Shown here one piece after another: positions 23,232-30,784 of a stretch of 37,345 nucleotides of DNA. The stretch is from NCBI GenBank assembly GCA_036557525.1, contig DATBHH010000025.1, forward strand, positions 1-37,345. Direction: 5' to 3'. Origin of the DNA: VRUE01 sp036557525 (GTDB lineage: Bacteria > Actinomycetota > Thermoleophilia > Solirubrobacterales > 70-9). How positions within the stretch are numbered: position 1 is the stretch's first letter; every line of letters starts with the position of its first letter. Under the pieces are notes generated by a model. That model saw only the letters and a program-made list of their open reading frames with translations. It did no database searches and was not told the DNA's origin. The position numbers and the translations under genes were made by a program.

Positions 23232-24308
23232 TCAGATCAGCTTGATCTCGCAGTTGTCGCCGACCAGGAAGCGGAGGGTCTTCGGCATCCCCTCGCTGCG
23301 GGTCAGCTTCACGTTGCGGCCGAGCAGGCTCGCCTCCATCCGGGTCCCGAGATCCTCGACCACCGCGCCGGCGAGGAGGATCGAGTGCTCGACCTCCGAG
23401 CGGCGGATGTGGACCTCGGAGCCGATCGAGGTGTAGGGGCCGATGTAGGCGTCCTCGATGTCGGCGCCGGCGCCGATCACCGCCGGGCCGCGGACGACCG
23501 AGCGGCGCAGCTTCGCGCCGGCGGCGAGGACGACCCGGCCCTCGACCCGCGACTCCTCGTCGATCTCGCCCTCGAGGCTGCCCTCGATCTCCTCGAGGAC
23601 GAGGCGGTTGGCCTCGAGCATGTCGGCGAGCTGGCCGGTGTCCTTCCACCAGCCGGTGACGACCTCCGAGCGCACCGGGCGGCCCTCGTCGATCAGGCCC
23701 TGGATCGCCTCGGTGATCTCGAGCTCGCCCCGCCAGGACGGCTCGAGCGCCTCGGCGGCGGCGAAGATCGCCGGCGAGAACAGGTAGACGCCGACCAGCG
23801 CCAGGTTCGAGGGCGGATCCTTCGGCTTCTCGACGAGTCGTACCACCTGCTCGCCGTCGAGCTCGGCAACCCCGTAGGACTGTGGGTCGGACACGGGGGT
23901 GAGGAGGATCAGCGCGTCCGGTTCCTCGGTGCGGAAGGTGTCGACGAGGCCGCCGAGCCCGTCGGCGAGGAGGTTGTCGCCGAGGTACATCACGAACGGC
24001 GAGTCGCCGAGGAACGGGCGGGCCGTCAGCACCGCGTGGGCGAGCCCGGCCGGCTCGTCCTGGAGGATGTAGGTGATCCGGGCGCCGAAGCGCGAGCCGT
24101 CGCCGGCGGCCTCCCGGATCTCGCCCCCGGTCTCGGGGGCGATGATGATCCCGATCTCCTCGATCCCGGCCTCGACCAGGGCCTCGATTCCGTAGAAGAG
24201 AACCGGTTTGTTGGCGACCGGCACGAGCTGCTTCGCCGAGGTGTGCGTGATCGGCCGCAGCCGGGTGCCCGCGCCGCCCGAGAGAATCAATCCCTTTAGC
24301 TCCTGCAC
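23232..24308 (-). CDS. rfbA: Glucose-1-phosphate thymidylyltransferase, long form (StrD/RmlA-like)
   Basis: 358 aa from GTG 24308 (VQELKGLILSGG). N-terminal nucleotidyltransferase: LILSGGAGTRLRPITHTSAKQLVPVANKPVLFYGIEAL, MYLGDNLL, LVEKPKDPP and TGWWKDTGQLADMLEANRLVL. The C-terminal third is a left-handed beta-helix (RRSVVRGPAVIGAGADIEDAYIGPYTSIGSEVHIRRSEVEHSI), which the short RmlA lacks. It makes dTDP-glucose from glucose-1-phosphate and dTTP, the first step to dTDP-rhamnose. No Shine-Dalgarno is obvious at the GTG; an earlier ATG at 24389 would add 27 residues. The long form is usual in actinobacteria and archaea. Confidence 0.93.
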   Translation of the reverse strand: MQELKGLILSGGAGTRLRPITHTSAKQLVPVANKPVLFYGIEALVEAGIEEIGIIIAPETGGEIREAAGDGSRFGARITYILQDEPAGLAHAVLTARPFLGDSPFVMYLGDNLLADGLGGLVDTFRTEEPDALILLTPVSDPQSYGVAELDGEQVVRLVEKPKDPPSNLALVGVYLFSPAIFAAAEALEPSWRGELEITEAIQGLIDEGRPVRSEVVTGWWKDTGQLADMLEANRLVLEEIEGSLEGEIDEESRVEGRVVLAAGAKLRRSVVRGPAVIGAGADIEDAYIGPYTSIGSEVHIRRSEVEHSILLAGAVVEDLGTRMEASLLGRNVKLTRSEGMPKTLRFLVGDNCEIKLI

Positions 24309-24423
24309 GCGCCGGAAGGCTATCGTCGGGTCGCGAATGACGGGCGGCGCCCAGAGGACTTCGGACAATTCCGGGTGTACGCCTGGCACGCGCCGGACCG
24401 AGCGGGGCCAGGACGCAGGGAGA

Positions 24424-24446
24424 CCGAATGGTCGAGTGCCATTCGG
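24424..24446. promoter_or_regulatory. Small palindrome in the rfbA/GT2 divergent gap
   Basis: CCGAATGG, 7-nt spacer, CCATTCGG: a perfect 8-bp inverted repeat about midway in the 200-bp gap between the divergent rfbA and GT2 genes. The position and dyad suit a repressor or activator site for both directions, but nothing else supports that. No clear -10/-35 was found in the gap. Confidence 0.3.
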
Positions 24447-24508
24447 CCGACCGAGGACGCCGCCCCGCGATGGTCCGCCGCTGCCAGGCGTGCGCGGGGG
24501 GTTGTCCG

Positions 24509-25303
24509 ATGCCCTCTGAACCCATCGACGTCGCGATCGTCAACTGGAACACCGCCGGCGCCGCGCTCGACGCCGCCCGCGCCTTCCTTGTCTCCGCCGG
24601 GGTCGAGTCGGCGGTGACGATCGTCGACAACCGGTCGGCCGAGGCCGACCGCCGGACGCTCGAGGAGGGGCTGCCGGCGGGGGTCTCCCTCGACCTCGCG
24701 GAATCGAACCTGGGCTACGGGAGGGCCGCGAACCGGGCGCTCTCCAGCGGCTCGGGCGAGATGGTCTGCGTCAGCAACGCCGACGTCCGGCCCGAGCCGG
24801 GCGCGCTGGCCGAGTTGGCGGCCGTCGCCGCGGCGAACCCCGATGCGGGAATGGTCGGGCCGGCGCTCGTCGGCGACGACGACATCTACCACGCCGAGCT
24901 GCCGGGCCGGATCGCGCTGCTCGGCCAGATCGTGGCCGGCTCGTTCATGCGCAGGCCGGTCGCGAGCCCGGCGTCGGGGGAGGTCCGCGAGGTCGGCCAG
25001 CCGTCGGGCGCCTGCTTCCTGATGCGGCGCGAGACCTGGGAGGCGGTCGGCGGCTTCGACGACGACTTCTTCCTCTGGTACGAGGACGTCGACCTCGCCA
25101 AGCGGCTGCAGGAGGCGGGCTACCGCAACCTCCTCGTCGGCTCGGCCCGCGTCGGCCACGAGGCGGCCCGCTCCTTCAACCAGCTCGACCGGCGGACGAT
25201 GCAGTCGATCAGGCGGCCCTCGCTGCGCCGCTACATCGAGAAGCACCACCGGCGGCTCGCCCCGCTGGCGGCGCCGCTGTTCAGGATCTGCGGCGATGGC
25301 TGA
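24509..25303 (+). CDS. Glycosyltransferase family 2
   Basis: 264 aa from ATG 24509 (MPSEPIDVAIVNWNTAG); an in-frame ATG at 24428 would add a Cys-rich unrelated stretch. GT2 marks: VAIVNWN, VTIVDNRSAEADRRTL, SNLGYGRAANRAL, VCVSNADVRPEPG, GPALVGDDD and PSGACFLMRRETWEAVGGFDDDFFLWYEDVDLAKRLQEAGY. Likely adds a sugar to the lipid-linked glycan from the cytosolic side. Its last 8 bp overlap the next GT2 gene, so the pair is translationally coupled. Donor and acceptor are unknown. Confidence 0.9.
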   Translation: MPSEPIDVAIVNWNTAGAALDAARAFLVSAGVESAVTIVDNRSAEADRRTLEEGLPAGVSLDLAESNLGYGRAANRALSSGSGEMVCVSNADVRPEPGALAELAAVAAANPDAGMVGPALVGDDDIYHAELPGRIALLGQIVAGSFMRRPVASPASGEVREVGQPSGACFLMRRETWEAVGGFDDDFFLWYEDVDLAKRLQEAGYRNLLVGSARVGHEAARSFNQLDRRTMQSIRRPSLRRYIEKHHRRLAPLAAPLFRICGDG

Positions 25304-26234
25304 GCTACGGCCCGCCGCCTACATCCCGAGCCTCGACGCGGAGGCGATGCTGCCGCGGACGCTCGAGAGCCTGCGCCGCCAGACGAGCCCGGTAGACGTC
25401 GTCCTCGTTGACAACGGCTCCAGGGACAACTCGGTCGCGATGGTCCGCGAGCGGTTCGAGGAGGTCGAGGTGCTCGAGCTCGGGCGGAACCTCGGATTCG
25501 GCCCGGCGATCAACCGCGCCGCGCGCGAGCGGCCCGCCGACCCGGTGATGGTGCTCAACAACGACATCGAGTGCGAGCCGGAGATGATCGAGGCGATGCT
25601 CGAGGCCCACGCCGGCGGCGGCGAGTCGGTCGCGGGCGTCCTCCTCCAGGAACGCGACCCGGGCCTGATCGACTCCGCCGGAGTCGTCGCCGACTCGACC
25701 CTGATGGGCTTCGACTACCTCCACGGCGAGCCGGCGGCGGCGGCCGGCGGCGCGGCCGACCCGCTGGGGCCGACCGGCGGCGCGGCGCTCTACTCGCGGG
25801 CCGCGTTCGAGGCGGTCGGAGGGTTCGACGAGCGGATCTTCCTCTACTACGAGGACCTCGACCTGGCGCTGCGGATCGCGGCGGCGGGCGGGCGCTGCCG
25901 GCTCGCGCCCGCGGCCCGGGCCGTCCACGCCTACTCGGCGAGCCTCGGCGCCGGCAGCGGCGAGAAGTACGCCCGCACCGGCTGGAGCCGCGGCTACATG
26001 CTGCGCCGCTACGCGGTGCTGTCGAGCCCGCGACGGGGGATGCGGGCGCTCGCCTGCGAGGCGGCCCTCTGCACCGGCCAGCTGCTGATCGACCGCACCG
26101 CGCGGGGCCTGGCCGGCAGGGTCGAGGGCTGGCGGGCCGGCGCCGGGCTCGAGCGCCGCGACGCGAGCGGCGCCCCGCTGCTCGACATCTCCGCCCGCGA
26201 GGCGCTGCGGCTCAGGCGCCGCCGTCGCGACTAG
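25296..26234 (+). CDS. Glycosyltransferase family 2
   Basis: 312 aa, start ATG 25296 inside the end of the previous gene. GT2 marks: AAYIPSLDAEAMLPRTLESL, VDVVLVDNGSRDNSVAMV, RNLGFGPAINRAAR, MVLNNDIECEPEMIEAM, then PTGGAALYSRAAFEAVGGFDERIFLYYEDLDLALRIAAAGG. Long C-terminal basic region ending RRRRRD. It is of the same broad group as its neighbour but not a recent duplicate. Its 3' end overlaps the convergent coiled-coil gene by 23 bp. Confidence 0.9.
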   Translation: MAELRPAAYIPSLDAEAMLPRTLESLRRQTSPVDVVLVDNGSRDNSVAMVRERFEEVEVLELGRNLGFGPAINRAARERPADPVMVLNNDIECEPEMIEAMLEAHAGGGESVAGVLLQERDPGLIDSAGVVADSTLMGFDYLHGEPAAAAGGAADPLGPTGGAALYSRAAFEAVGGFDERIFLYYEDLDLALRIAAAGGRCRLAPAARAVHAYSASLGAGSGEKYARTGWSRGYMLRRYAVLSSPRRGMRALACEAALCTGQLLIDRTARGLAGRVEGWRAGAGLERRDASGAPLLDISAREALRLRRRRRD

Positions 26235-26571
26235 GGCGGCGGCGAAGGTAGCCGGCCTTCGCCCGGCGCAGGAGGCCGAGGGGCCCGGCTCGCAGCCGGT
26301 CCAGCTCGCGGATCTGGCGCTCGGCTCGGTGGCTGAGCTCCTCGTTCTCGGCTCTCAGCCCGCGCAGCTCGGAGCTCTGCTGCTCGAGCTCCGCGACGGC
26401 GGCGTCGCGTTCTTCGGTCAGCGTCTGGATCCGCCTCCCCGCGCCCAGCGCCGTGGTCCGCGGGGCGGCGGCCCGCCCCAGCGTGAGGTTGCGGATCTCC
26501 GCCGCCAGCTCGGCATTCACCCGCTCCAGTTCGTCGAGCCTGAGAGCGTCGTTCTCCTCCGACCCGGTCAC
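26212..26571 (-). CDS. Small stand-alone coiled-coil protein beside glycosyltransferases
   Basis: 119 aa from GTG 26571, one base after the TGA of the upstream GT4-GT2 gene and with GGGGAGGG as ribosome site, so it is coupled to it. Residues about 10-30 and 50-95 have heptads of Leu/Ala/Ile with Glu/Arg at flanks (TLTEERDAAVAELEQQSSELRGLRAENEELSHRAERQIRELDRL). The end is basic and hydrophobic, GLLRRAKAGYLRRRPSR, like tails that follow coiled coils in many glycosyltransferases. No enzyme motif. A scaffold or membrane-peripheral partner of the GT is inferred. The 3' end overlaps the convergent GT2 gene. Confidence 0.7.
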   Translation of the reverse strand: MTGSEENDALRLDELERVNAELAAEIRNLTLGRAAAPRTTALGAGRRIQTLTEERDAAVAELEQQSSELRGLRAENEELSHRAERQIRELDRLRAGPLGLLRRAKAGYLRRRPSRDGGA

Positions 26572-26572
26572 C

Positions 26573-28528
26573 TCATCCCTCCCCGGTCCAGGTGAAAGCG
26601 GCCCGGATCCTCCGGTCCTCCATCTCGGCTCTGGTCTGAGCCCGGATCCGGCCCGTCCAGGACCGCATCAGCGAGTCGGGTCGAACGCGGTATCTGATCA
26701 GCTTCTCGGGTATCACCAGCCCGAACCTACCCTCATCGCGCAGGCGTCGGAAGAACTCCCAATCGGCGTGGGTCGCCCCCTCGGGCTCGTGGAAGAAGCC
26801 GAGATCGAGCAGCATCCGCCGCGGCAGAAGGGCGAACGTGTCCCCGTCCCAGTTCTCGCTCCCCTCGTGGCGCAGAACCCTGTTGCCGAGGTAGATGCCT
26901 CCGCTGGGCTCGGCGAGGGGCGACCCGTCGGGCTCGATGTAGCGCAACCAGGAGCCGACGTAGCCGAGCCCCGGCTCGTTGCGGAAGACCTCGAGCGCGC
27001 GCGCCACGAACTCCGGCTCGAGCACGTTGTCGGCGTCGAGCATCAGGACGTACTCGCCCCGCGCCATCGCGATCCCGAAATTTCGCGCAGCGGCCTCGCC
27101 GGCGTTCAACTGGGTCAGGACCCGAACCCCCGGCCTCGCCGCCAGCCGGTCGAGGATCTCGTCCTCCTCCTCGAAGGAGCCGTCGTTGACGATCACCACC
27201 TCGAGGTCCGGATGGGTCTGGGCGAACGCCGAGTCGACCGCCTCCTCGACGTGAGCGGACGCCCCGTAGTAGGGAACGATCGCGCTGACCAGCGGCCCTC
27301 GCGCCGGCTCGGGCTTCGGCCGGCGGGGCGCAGTCCCGCAGCCGAGATCCTCGAAGAGGCGGTCGTAGCCGTCGAGGATCGCCTCTGGGTCGGCGAGCCG
27401 AGCGGCCCGCTCCGCCGGGGCGCCGGTCCCGCGCACGCGCTCGACCTCTTCGCGGCGCTCGAGAAGTCCGACCAGGGCCGCTCCGATTGCGCGCGGCCCG
27501 GTGTCGGCAGCGAGCCATCCCGTCACTCCGTCCTCGACGATCTCGACCAGGCCTCCGACCGGGGTCGCGAGGACCGGCAGCCCGCAGGCCATCGCCTCGA
27601 TCACCTCGGTCGGCCAGACGGCGAACCTCGGCGGCGCGACCAGCAGGTCGTGCTCGGAGATCAGCGCCCGCATCCGCTCGGCCGGCGGGGAGTCGTGGAA
27701 GGTCACCCGCGGGTCGTCCGCGAACATCGCCTCGAGCGTCGCCCGCATCGAGAGCTTGAAGATCGCCGTCGCGGTGTCGGGACCGACGATCGTCAGGCGC
27801 CAGTCGTCGCGGGGAAGCCTGAGGCAGGCTTCGGCGAGGTCGGCGGTGCCGGCGCCGCGGCCGATCGGGCCGCAGCAGAGGATCCGCAGCGGACCGTCCG
27901 GCGCCGACCGGACCGGGGCCGGGGATTCCGGGGGCAGATCGAGCGGGATGCCGACCCGCGCCGCTCTCGGCAACGGCTCCGGGTAGTAGCGACGGTAGAG
28001 ATCGAGGCCCGCCCCGCCGGGCCAGACGAGGCCATCGGCGATCCGCAGCTGCTCGCGCTCGAGGTCGCAGATCCGGCTCGCGCCGTCCTCGCCGAGGGAC
28101 GCATCGTGGAGCCGGATCAGCTCCTCGCTGCCGACCAGCCTCAGAGCGATCCGCGTTCCCCGCAGGGAGGGATGACAGGCCCGTCGGGCCTGCAGCGGGA
28201 CCAGCGCCGGAGCGGCGCGGTCGGGAGCCTCGAGATAGTCGGGAGGCCGGTCGCCGTAGGCGGCGGCGATCGCCCCGAGGGCGGCGGCCGAGCGCCGGTA
28301 CTCCTCGTTCGGGAACAGCGTCGCAACGAGGTCCTCGCTCGGGGTGGCGACGATCTCCCGCACGTCCGGCCCGGCCGCCCCCTCCGGCGAGGACCCCGCG
28401 AGATGGATCAGCGCCACATCGTGGCGGGCCGCGAGCGCCGCCGCGAGTGCGGCCGAGGGGGCCCCGGCTCTCTCCTCCTCCTCAACGCCGGAGATCAGGC
28501 ATACGCGCAGACCGGCTCCCTCCCCCAA
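26573..28528 (-). CDS. Bifunctional glycosyltransferase: GT4-like N-terminal domain fused to GT2
   Basis: 651 aa. The first about 380 residues are GT-B/GT4: LRILCCGPIGRGAGTADLAEAC, DWRLTIVGPDT, and the donor-binding region PTEVIEAMACGLPVLATPVGGLVEIVEDGVTGWL. From about residue 410 a GT2 domain: VSAIVPYYGASAHVEEAVDSAF, LEVVIVNDGSFEEEDEIL, NAGEAAARNFGIAMARGEYVLMLDADN, ADWEFFRRLRDEGRF. The two active sites can add two successive sugars. Start is TTG 28528 after GAGAGAG; no better in-frame start exists before domain 1. Divergent from the wzt-like gene, 101 bp away, which could hold promoters for both. Confidence 0.88.
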   Translation of the reverse strand: MGEGAGLRVCLISGVEEEERAGAPSAALAAALAARHDVALIHLAGSSPEGAAGPDVREIVATPSEDLVATLFPNEEYRRSAAALGAIAAAYGDRPPDYLEAPDRAAPALVPLQARRACHPSLRGTRIALRLVGSEELIRLHDASLGEDGASRICDLEREQLRIADGLVWPGGAGLDLYRRYYPEPLPRAARVGIPLDLPPESPAPVRSAPDGPLRILCCGPIGRGAGTADLAEACLRLPRDDWRLTIVGPDTATAIFKLSMRATLEAMFADDPRVTFHDSPPAERMRALISEHDLLVAPPRFAVWPTEVIEAMACGLPVLATPVGGLVEIVEDGVTGWLAADTGPRAIGAALVGLLERREEVERVRGTGAPAERAARLADPEAILDGYDRLFEDLGCGTAPRRPKPEPARGPLVSAIVPYYGASAHVEEAVDSAFAQTHPDLEVVIVNDGSFEEEDEILDRLAARPGVRVLTQLNAGEAAARNFGIAMARGEYVLMLDADNVLEPEFVARALEVFRNEPGLGYVGSWLRYIEPDGSPLAEPSGGIYLGNRVLRHEGSENWDGDTFALLPRRMLLDLGFFHEPEGATHADWEFFRRLRDEGRFGLVIPEKLIRYRVRPDSLMRSWTGRIRAQTRAEMEDRRIRAAFTWTGEG

Positions 28529-28629
28529 CTCTCTCGATCGCCAGCGTCAACAGGCCCCGAATTCAACACAAAACGGCCGTGGCGGCCCCGCTTGTCCCCC
28601 GCACACCGCCGATATCGTCCGCGGGACCG

Positions 28630-29907
28630 ATGCAGAGCAACGACGTGAAAACCGCAGCCGGTCGCGCCGCGCGGTCCCGGATTCCCGCCGACGCGCCGCT
28701 CGCGATCGAGGCCAGCGGGCTCGAGAAGACCTTCCGGATCCCGACCCATCGGGTCGACTCGCTGAAGGAGCGCGTGGTGCGCCCCTTCTCCGCCCGCGAA
28801 TACCGGATCCTCCGCGCGCTCGACGGCGTCTCGTTCGACGTCCGCCGGGGCGAGTTCTTCGGGATCGTCGGCCGCAACGGCTCGGGCAAGAGCACGCTGC
28901 TGAAGTGCCTCGCGAGCATCTACCGCGCCGACGCCGGGACGATCAGGATGGCGGGCCGCCTGGCGCCCTTCATCGAGCTCGGGGTGGGCTTCAACCCCGA
29001 GCTGACGGGGCGGGAAAACATCGTCCTCAACGGCGTGATGATGGGCCTCAGCCGCAGCGAGACGAAGCGGCGGCTCGACTCGATCCTCGCCTTCGCCGAA
29101 CTGGAGGAGTTCGGCGACCTGAAGCTGAAGAACTACTCGTCGGGGATGCTCGTCCGCCTCGCCTTCTCACTGATGATCCAGGTCGACGCCGACGTTCTCC
29201 TGATCGACGAGGTGCTCGCGGTCGGCGATGCCGCCTTCCAGCAGAAGTGCGCCGACGCCTTCCACGACATGAAAGCGGAGGGAAAGACGATCATCCTCGT
29301 CACCCACGCGATGGACACCGTCCGCACCTACTGCGACCGGGCGATGCTGGTCGACGACGGCGTCCTGAAGATGATCGGCGACCCGACCGAGGTCGGCGAC
29401 CAGTACCTCCGCCTGAACTTCGAAAGGAGCACCAGCGCCTCCGGCAGGCCCGCCGTGGAGACGGACGAGGCGCGGCTGCGCGAGATCTGGATCGAGAGCC
29501 CGTCGGGCGCGCGCGGCGCTCCGATCGAGCAGGGGGAGGGACTGGTAGTAGGCGTCGAACTCGACATCCTCAGCGACCTGCCGCAGGCCAGCGTCGGGTT
29601 CCTGCTGACCGACGTCGACGGGGTCGGGATCTCGCAGTTCGGGACCCTGCTCGACAGCGAGCCGGGGGCGCAGGTGACCCCCGCCGGAAGCCGGGTCACC
29701 GTCAGGGCGAGGATGGACACCCCGCTGGTCGCAGGTCGCTACTTCCTCCACCTCGGGGTCAGCCGCGGCGGGCAGGGCGCGGGCACCGCCCTCTACGCCC
29801 ACAACGCGGTCGACTTCGTCGTCTACGGCGGCCGGCAGCAGTCCGGCGGCATGGTCGCGATCGATCACCAGATCGAGATCTCGGTCGAGAGGGCAGACCC
29901 GGGATGA
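28630..29907 (+). CDS. wzt: Polysaccharide ABC exporter, ATPase (Wzt-like) with C-terminal carbohydrate-binding-type domain
   Basis: 425 aa from ATG 28630. ATPase: Walker A GRNGSGKST (residues 81-89), LAPFIELGVGFNPELTGRENI, signature YSSGM, Walker B VLLIDEVLAVGDAAFQQKC and the switch His in VTHAMD. These features define the Wzt/TagH group. Residues about 285-425 are a beta-rich domain (VGVELDILSDLPQASVGFLLTDVDGVGISQF...) matching the Wzt C-terminal domain that reads the finished or capped glycan in O9a-type systems. With wzm (ATGA overlap) it flips the lipid-linked polymer across the membrane. Confidence 0.92.
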   Translation: MQSNDVKTAAGRAARSRIPADAPLAIEASGLEKTFRIPTHRVDSLKERVVRPFSAREYRILRALDGVSFDVRRGEFFGIVGRNGSGKSTLLKCLASIYRADAGTIRMAGRLAPFIELGVGFNPELTGRENIVLNGVMMGLSRSETKRRLDSILAFAELEEFGDLKLKNYSSGMLVRLAFSLMIQVDADVLLIDEVLAVGDAAFQQKCADAFHDMKAEGKTIILVTHAMDTVRTYCDRAMLVDDGVLKMIGDPTEVGDQYLRLNFERSTSASGRPAVETDEARLREIWIESPSGARGAPIEQGEGLVVGVELDILSDLPQASVGFLLTDVDGVGISQFGTLLDSEPGAQVTPAGSRVTVRARMDTPLVAGRYFLHLGVSRGGQGAGTALYAHNAVDFVVYGGRQQSGGMVAIDHQIEISVERADPG

Positions 29908-30752
29908 GCGCCGAGGCGCCCGCTCCACCGCTGCGCGAAATCGGCGGACCGTCCGCTCTCGGCGGCGGCTGGCGCCGCTTCCTCGACCTGCTCTGGCTGA
30001 TGTCCGTGACCGAATTCCGCCGGACCTACTTCGGAACGGTCCTCGGCTACCTCTGGTCGCTGGTGCGGCCGCTGCTGCTGTTCGCCGTCCTCCTCTTCGT
30101 CTTCACCAAGATCTTCCGGGTCGGCAGCAACGCGCCCAACTATCCGGTGATGCTGCTGCTGAACATCGTCCTGTTCACGTTCTTCCAGGAAGCGACGACC
30201 GCCGCGGTCACCTCGGTCGTCGCCCAGGAGGGGATCGTCCGCAAGACCCAGTTCCCGCGCCTGGTGATCCCGACGACCGTCGTCCTGACCGCGCTGTTCA
30301 ACCTCTGTCTCAACCTGATCGTCGTCTTCGTGTTCATCCTCGCCTACGGGGTCGATCCGACCTGGACCTGGCTGCTGTTCCCGCTCGCGATGCTGGCCCT
30401 GTTCGTGCTGACGACGGCGGTCAGCATGCTGCTCTCCGTCCTCTACGTCCGCTATCGCGACGTCGCGATCATCTGGGTGGTTATCGCCCAGGTCCTCTTC
30501 TACGCGACGCCGGTGATCTACCCGGTGAAGATCATCCCCGAGCAGTACAAGCAATTCCTCTTCGTCAACCCGCTGGCGGTGATCTTCGAGCAGGTGCGGG
30601 TCTGGGTGATCGACCCGACCGCGCCGACCGCCGCCGAAGTCGTCGGCGGCGCCGTCCACCTGCTCCCCGCGGCTGCGGTCTTCGTCGGCCTCTGCGCGGC
30701 CGGCGTCTGGATCTTCAACCGCGACGCGCCGCGGATCGCCGAGGAGCTCTAG
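29904..30752 (+). CDS. wzm: Polysaccharide ABC exporter, permease (Wzm-like)
   Basis: 282 aa from ATG 29904, overlapping the wzt stop. ABC-2 type membrane protein: an amphipathic start (WRRFLDLLWLMSVTEFRRTYFGTVLGYLWSLVRPLLLFAVLLFVF), about six membrane helices, and the conserved VVAQEGIVRKTQFPRLVIPTT and YVRYRDVAIIWVVIAQVLFYATPVIYP segments typical of Wzm/TagG. It forms the channel for export of undecaprenyl-linked glycan. The stop TAG lies within the first copy of a 24-bp tandem duplication. Confidence 0.93.
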   Translation: MSAEAPAPPLREIGGPSALGGGWRRFLDLLWLMSVTEFRRTYFGTVLGYLWSLVRPLLLFAVLLFVFTKIFRVGSNAPNYPVMLLLNIVLFTFFQEATTAAVTSVVAQEGIVRKTQFPRLVIPTTVVLTALFNLCLNLIVVFVFILAYGVDPTWTWLLFPLAMLALFVLTTAVSMLLSVLYVRYRDVAIIWVVIAQVLFYATPVIYPVKIIPEQYKQFLFVNPLAVIFEQVRVWVIDPTAPTAAEVVGGAVHLLPAAAVFVGLCAAGVWIFNRDAPRIAEEL

Positions 30753-30784
30753 GCCGGGTTCGCCGAGGAGCTCTAGGTCGGGGC
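30737..30784 (+). repeat. 24-bp tandem duplication holding two convergent stop codons
   Basis: Copy 1 30737-30760 and copy 2 30761-30784 both start CGCCGAGGAGCTCTAGG and differ at two or three positions near the end. The TAG in copy 1 ends wzm; the CTA in copy 2 is the stop, on the other strand, of the 568-aa membrane protein gene. Only 20 bp separate the two stops. Confidence 0.9.

Noticed and set aside
24428..24508. N-terminal extension of the GT2 at 24509 with several Cys
   Set aside because: It contains the small palindrome of the divergent gap and does not resemble any GT2 N-terminus.
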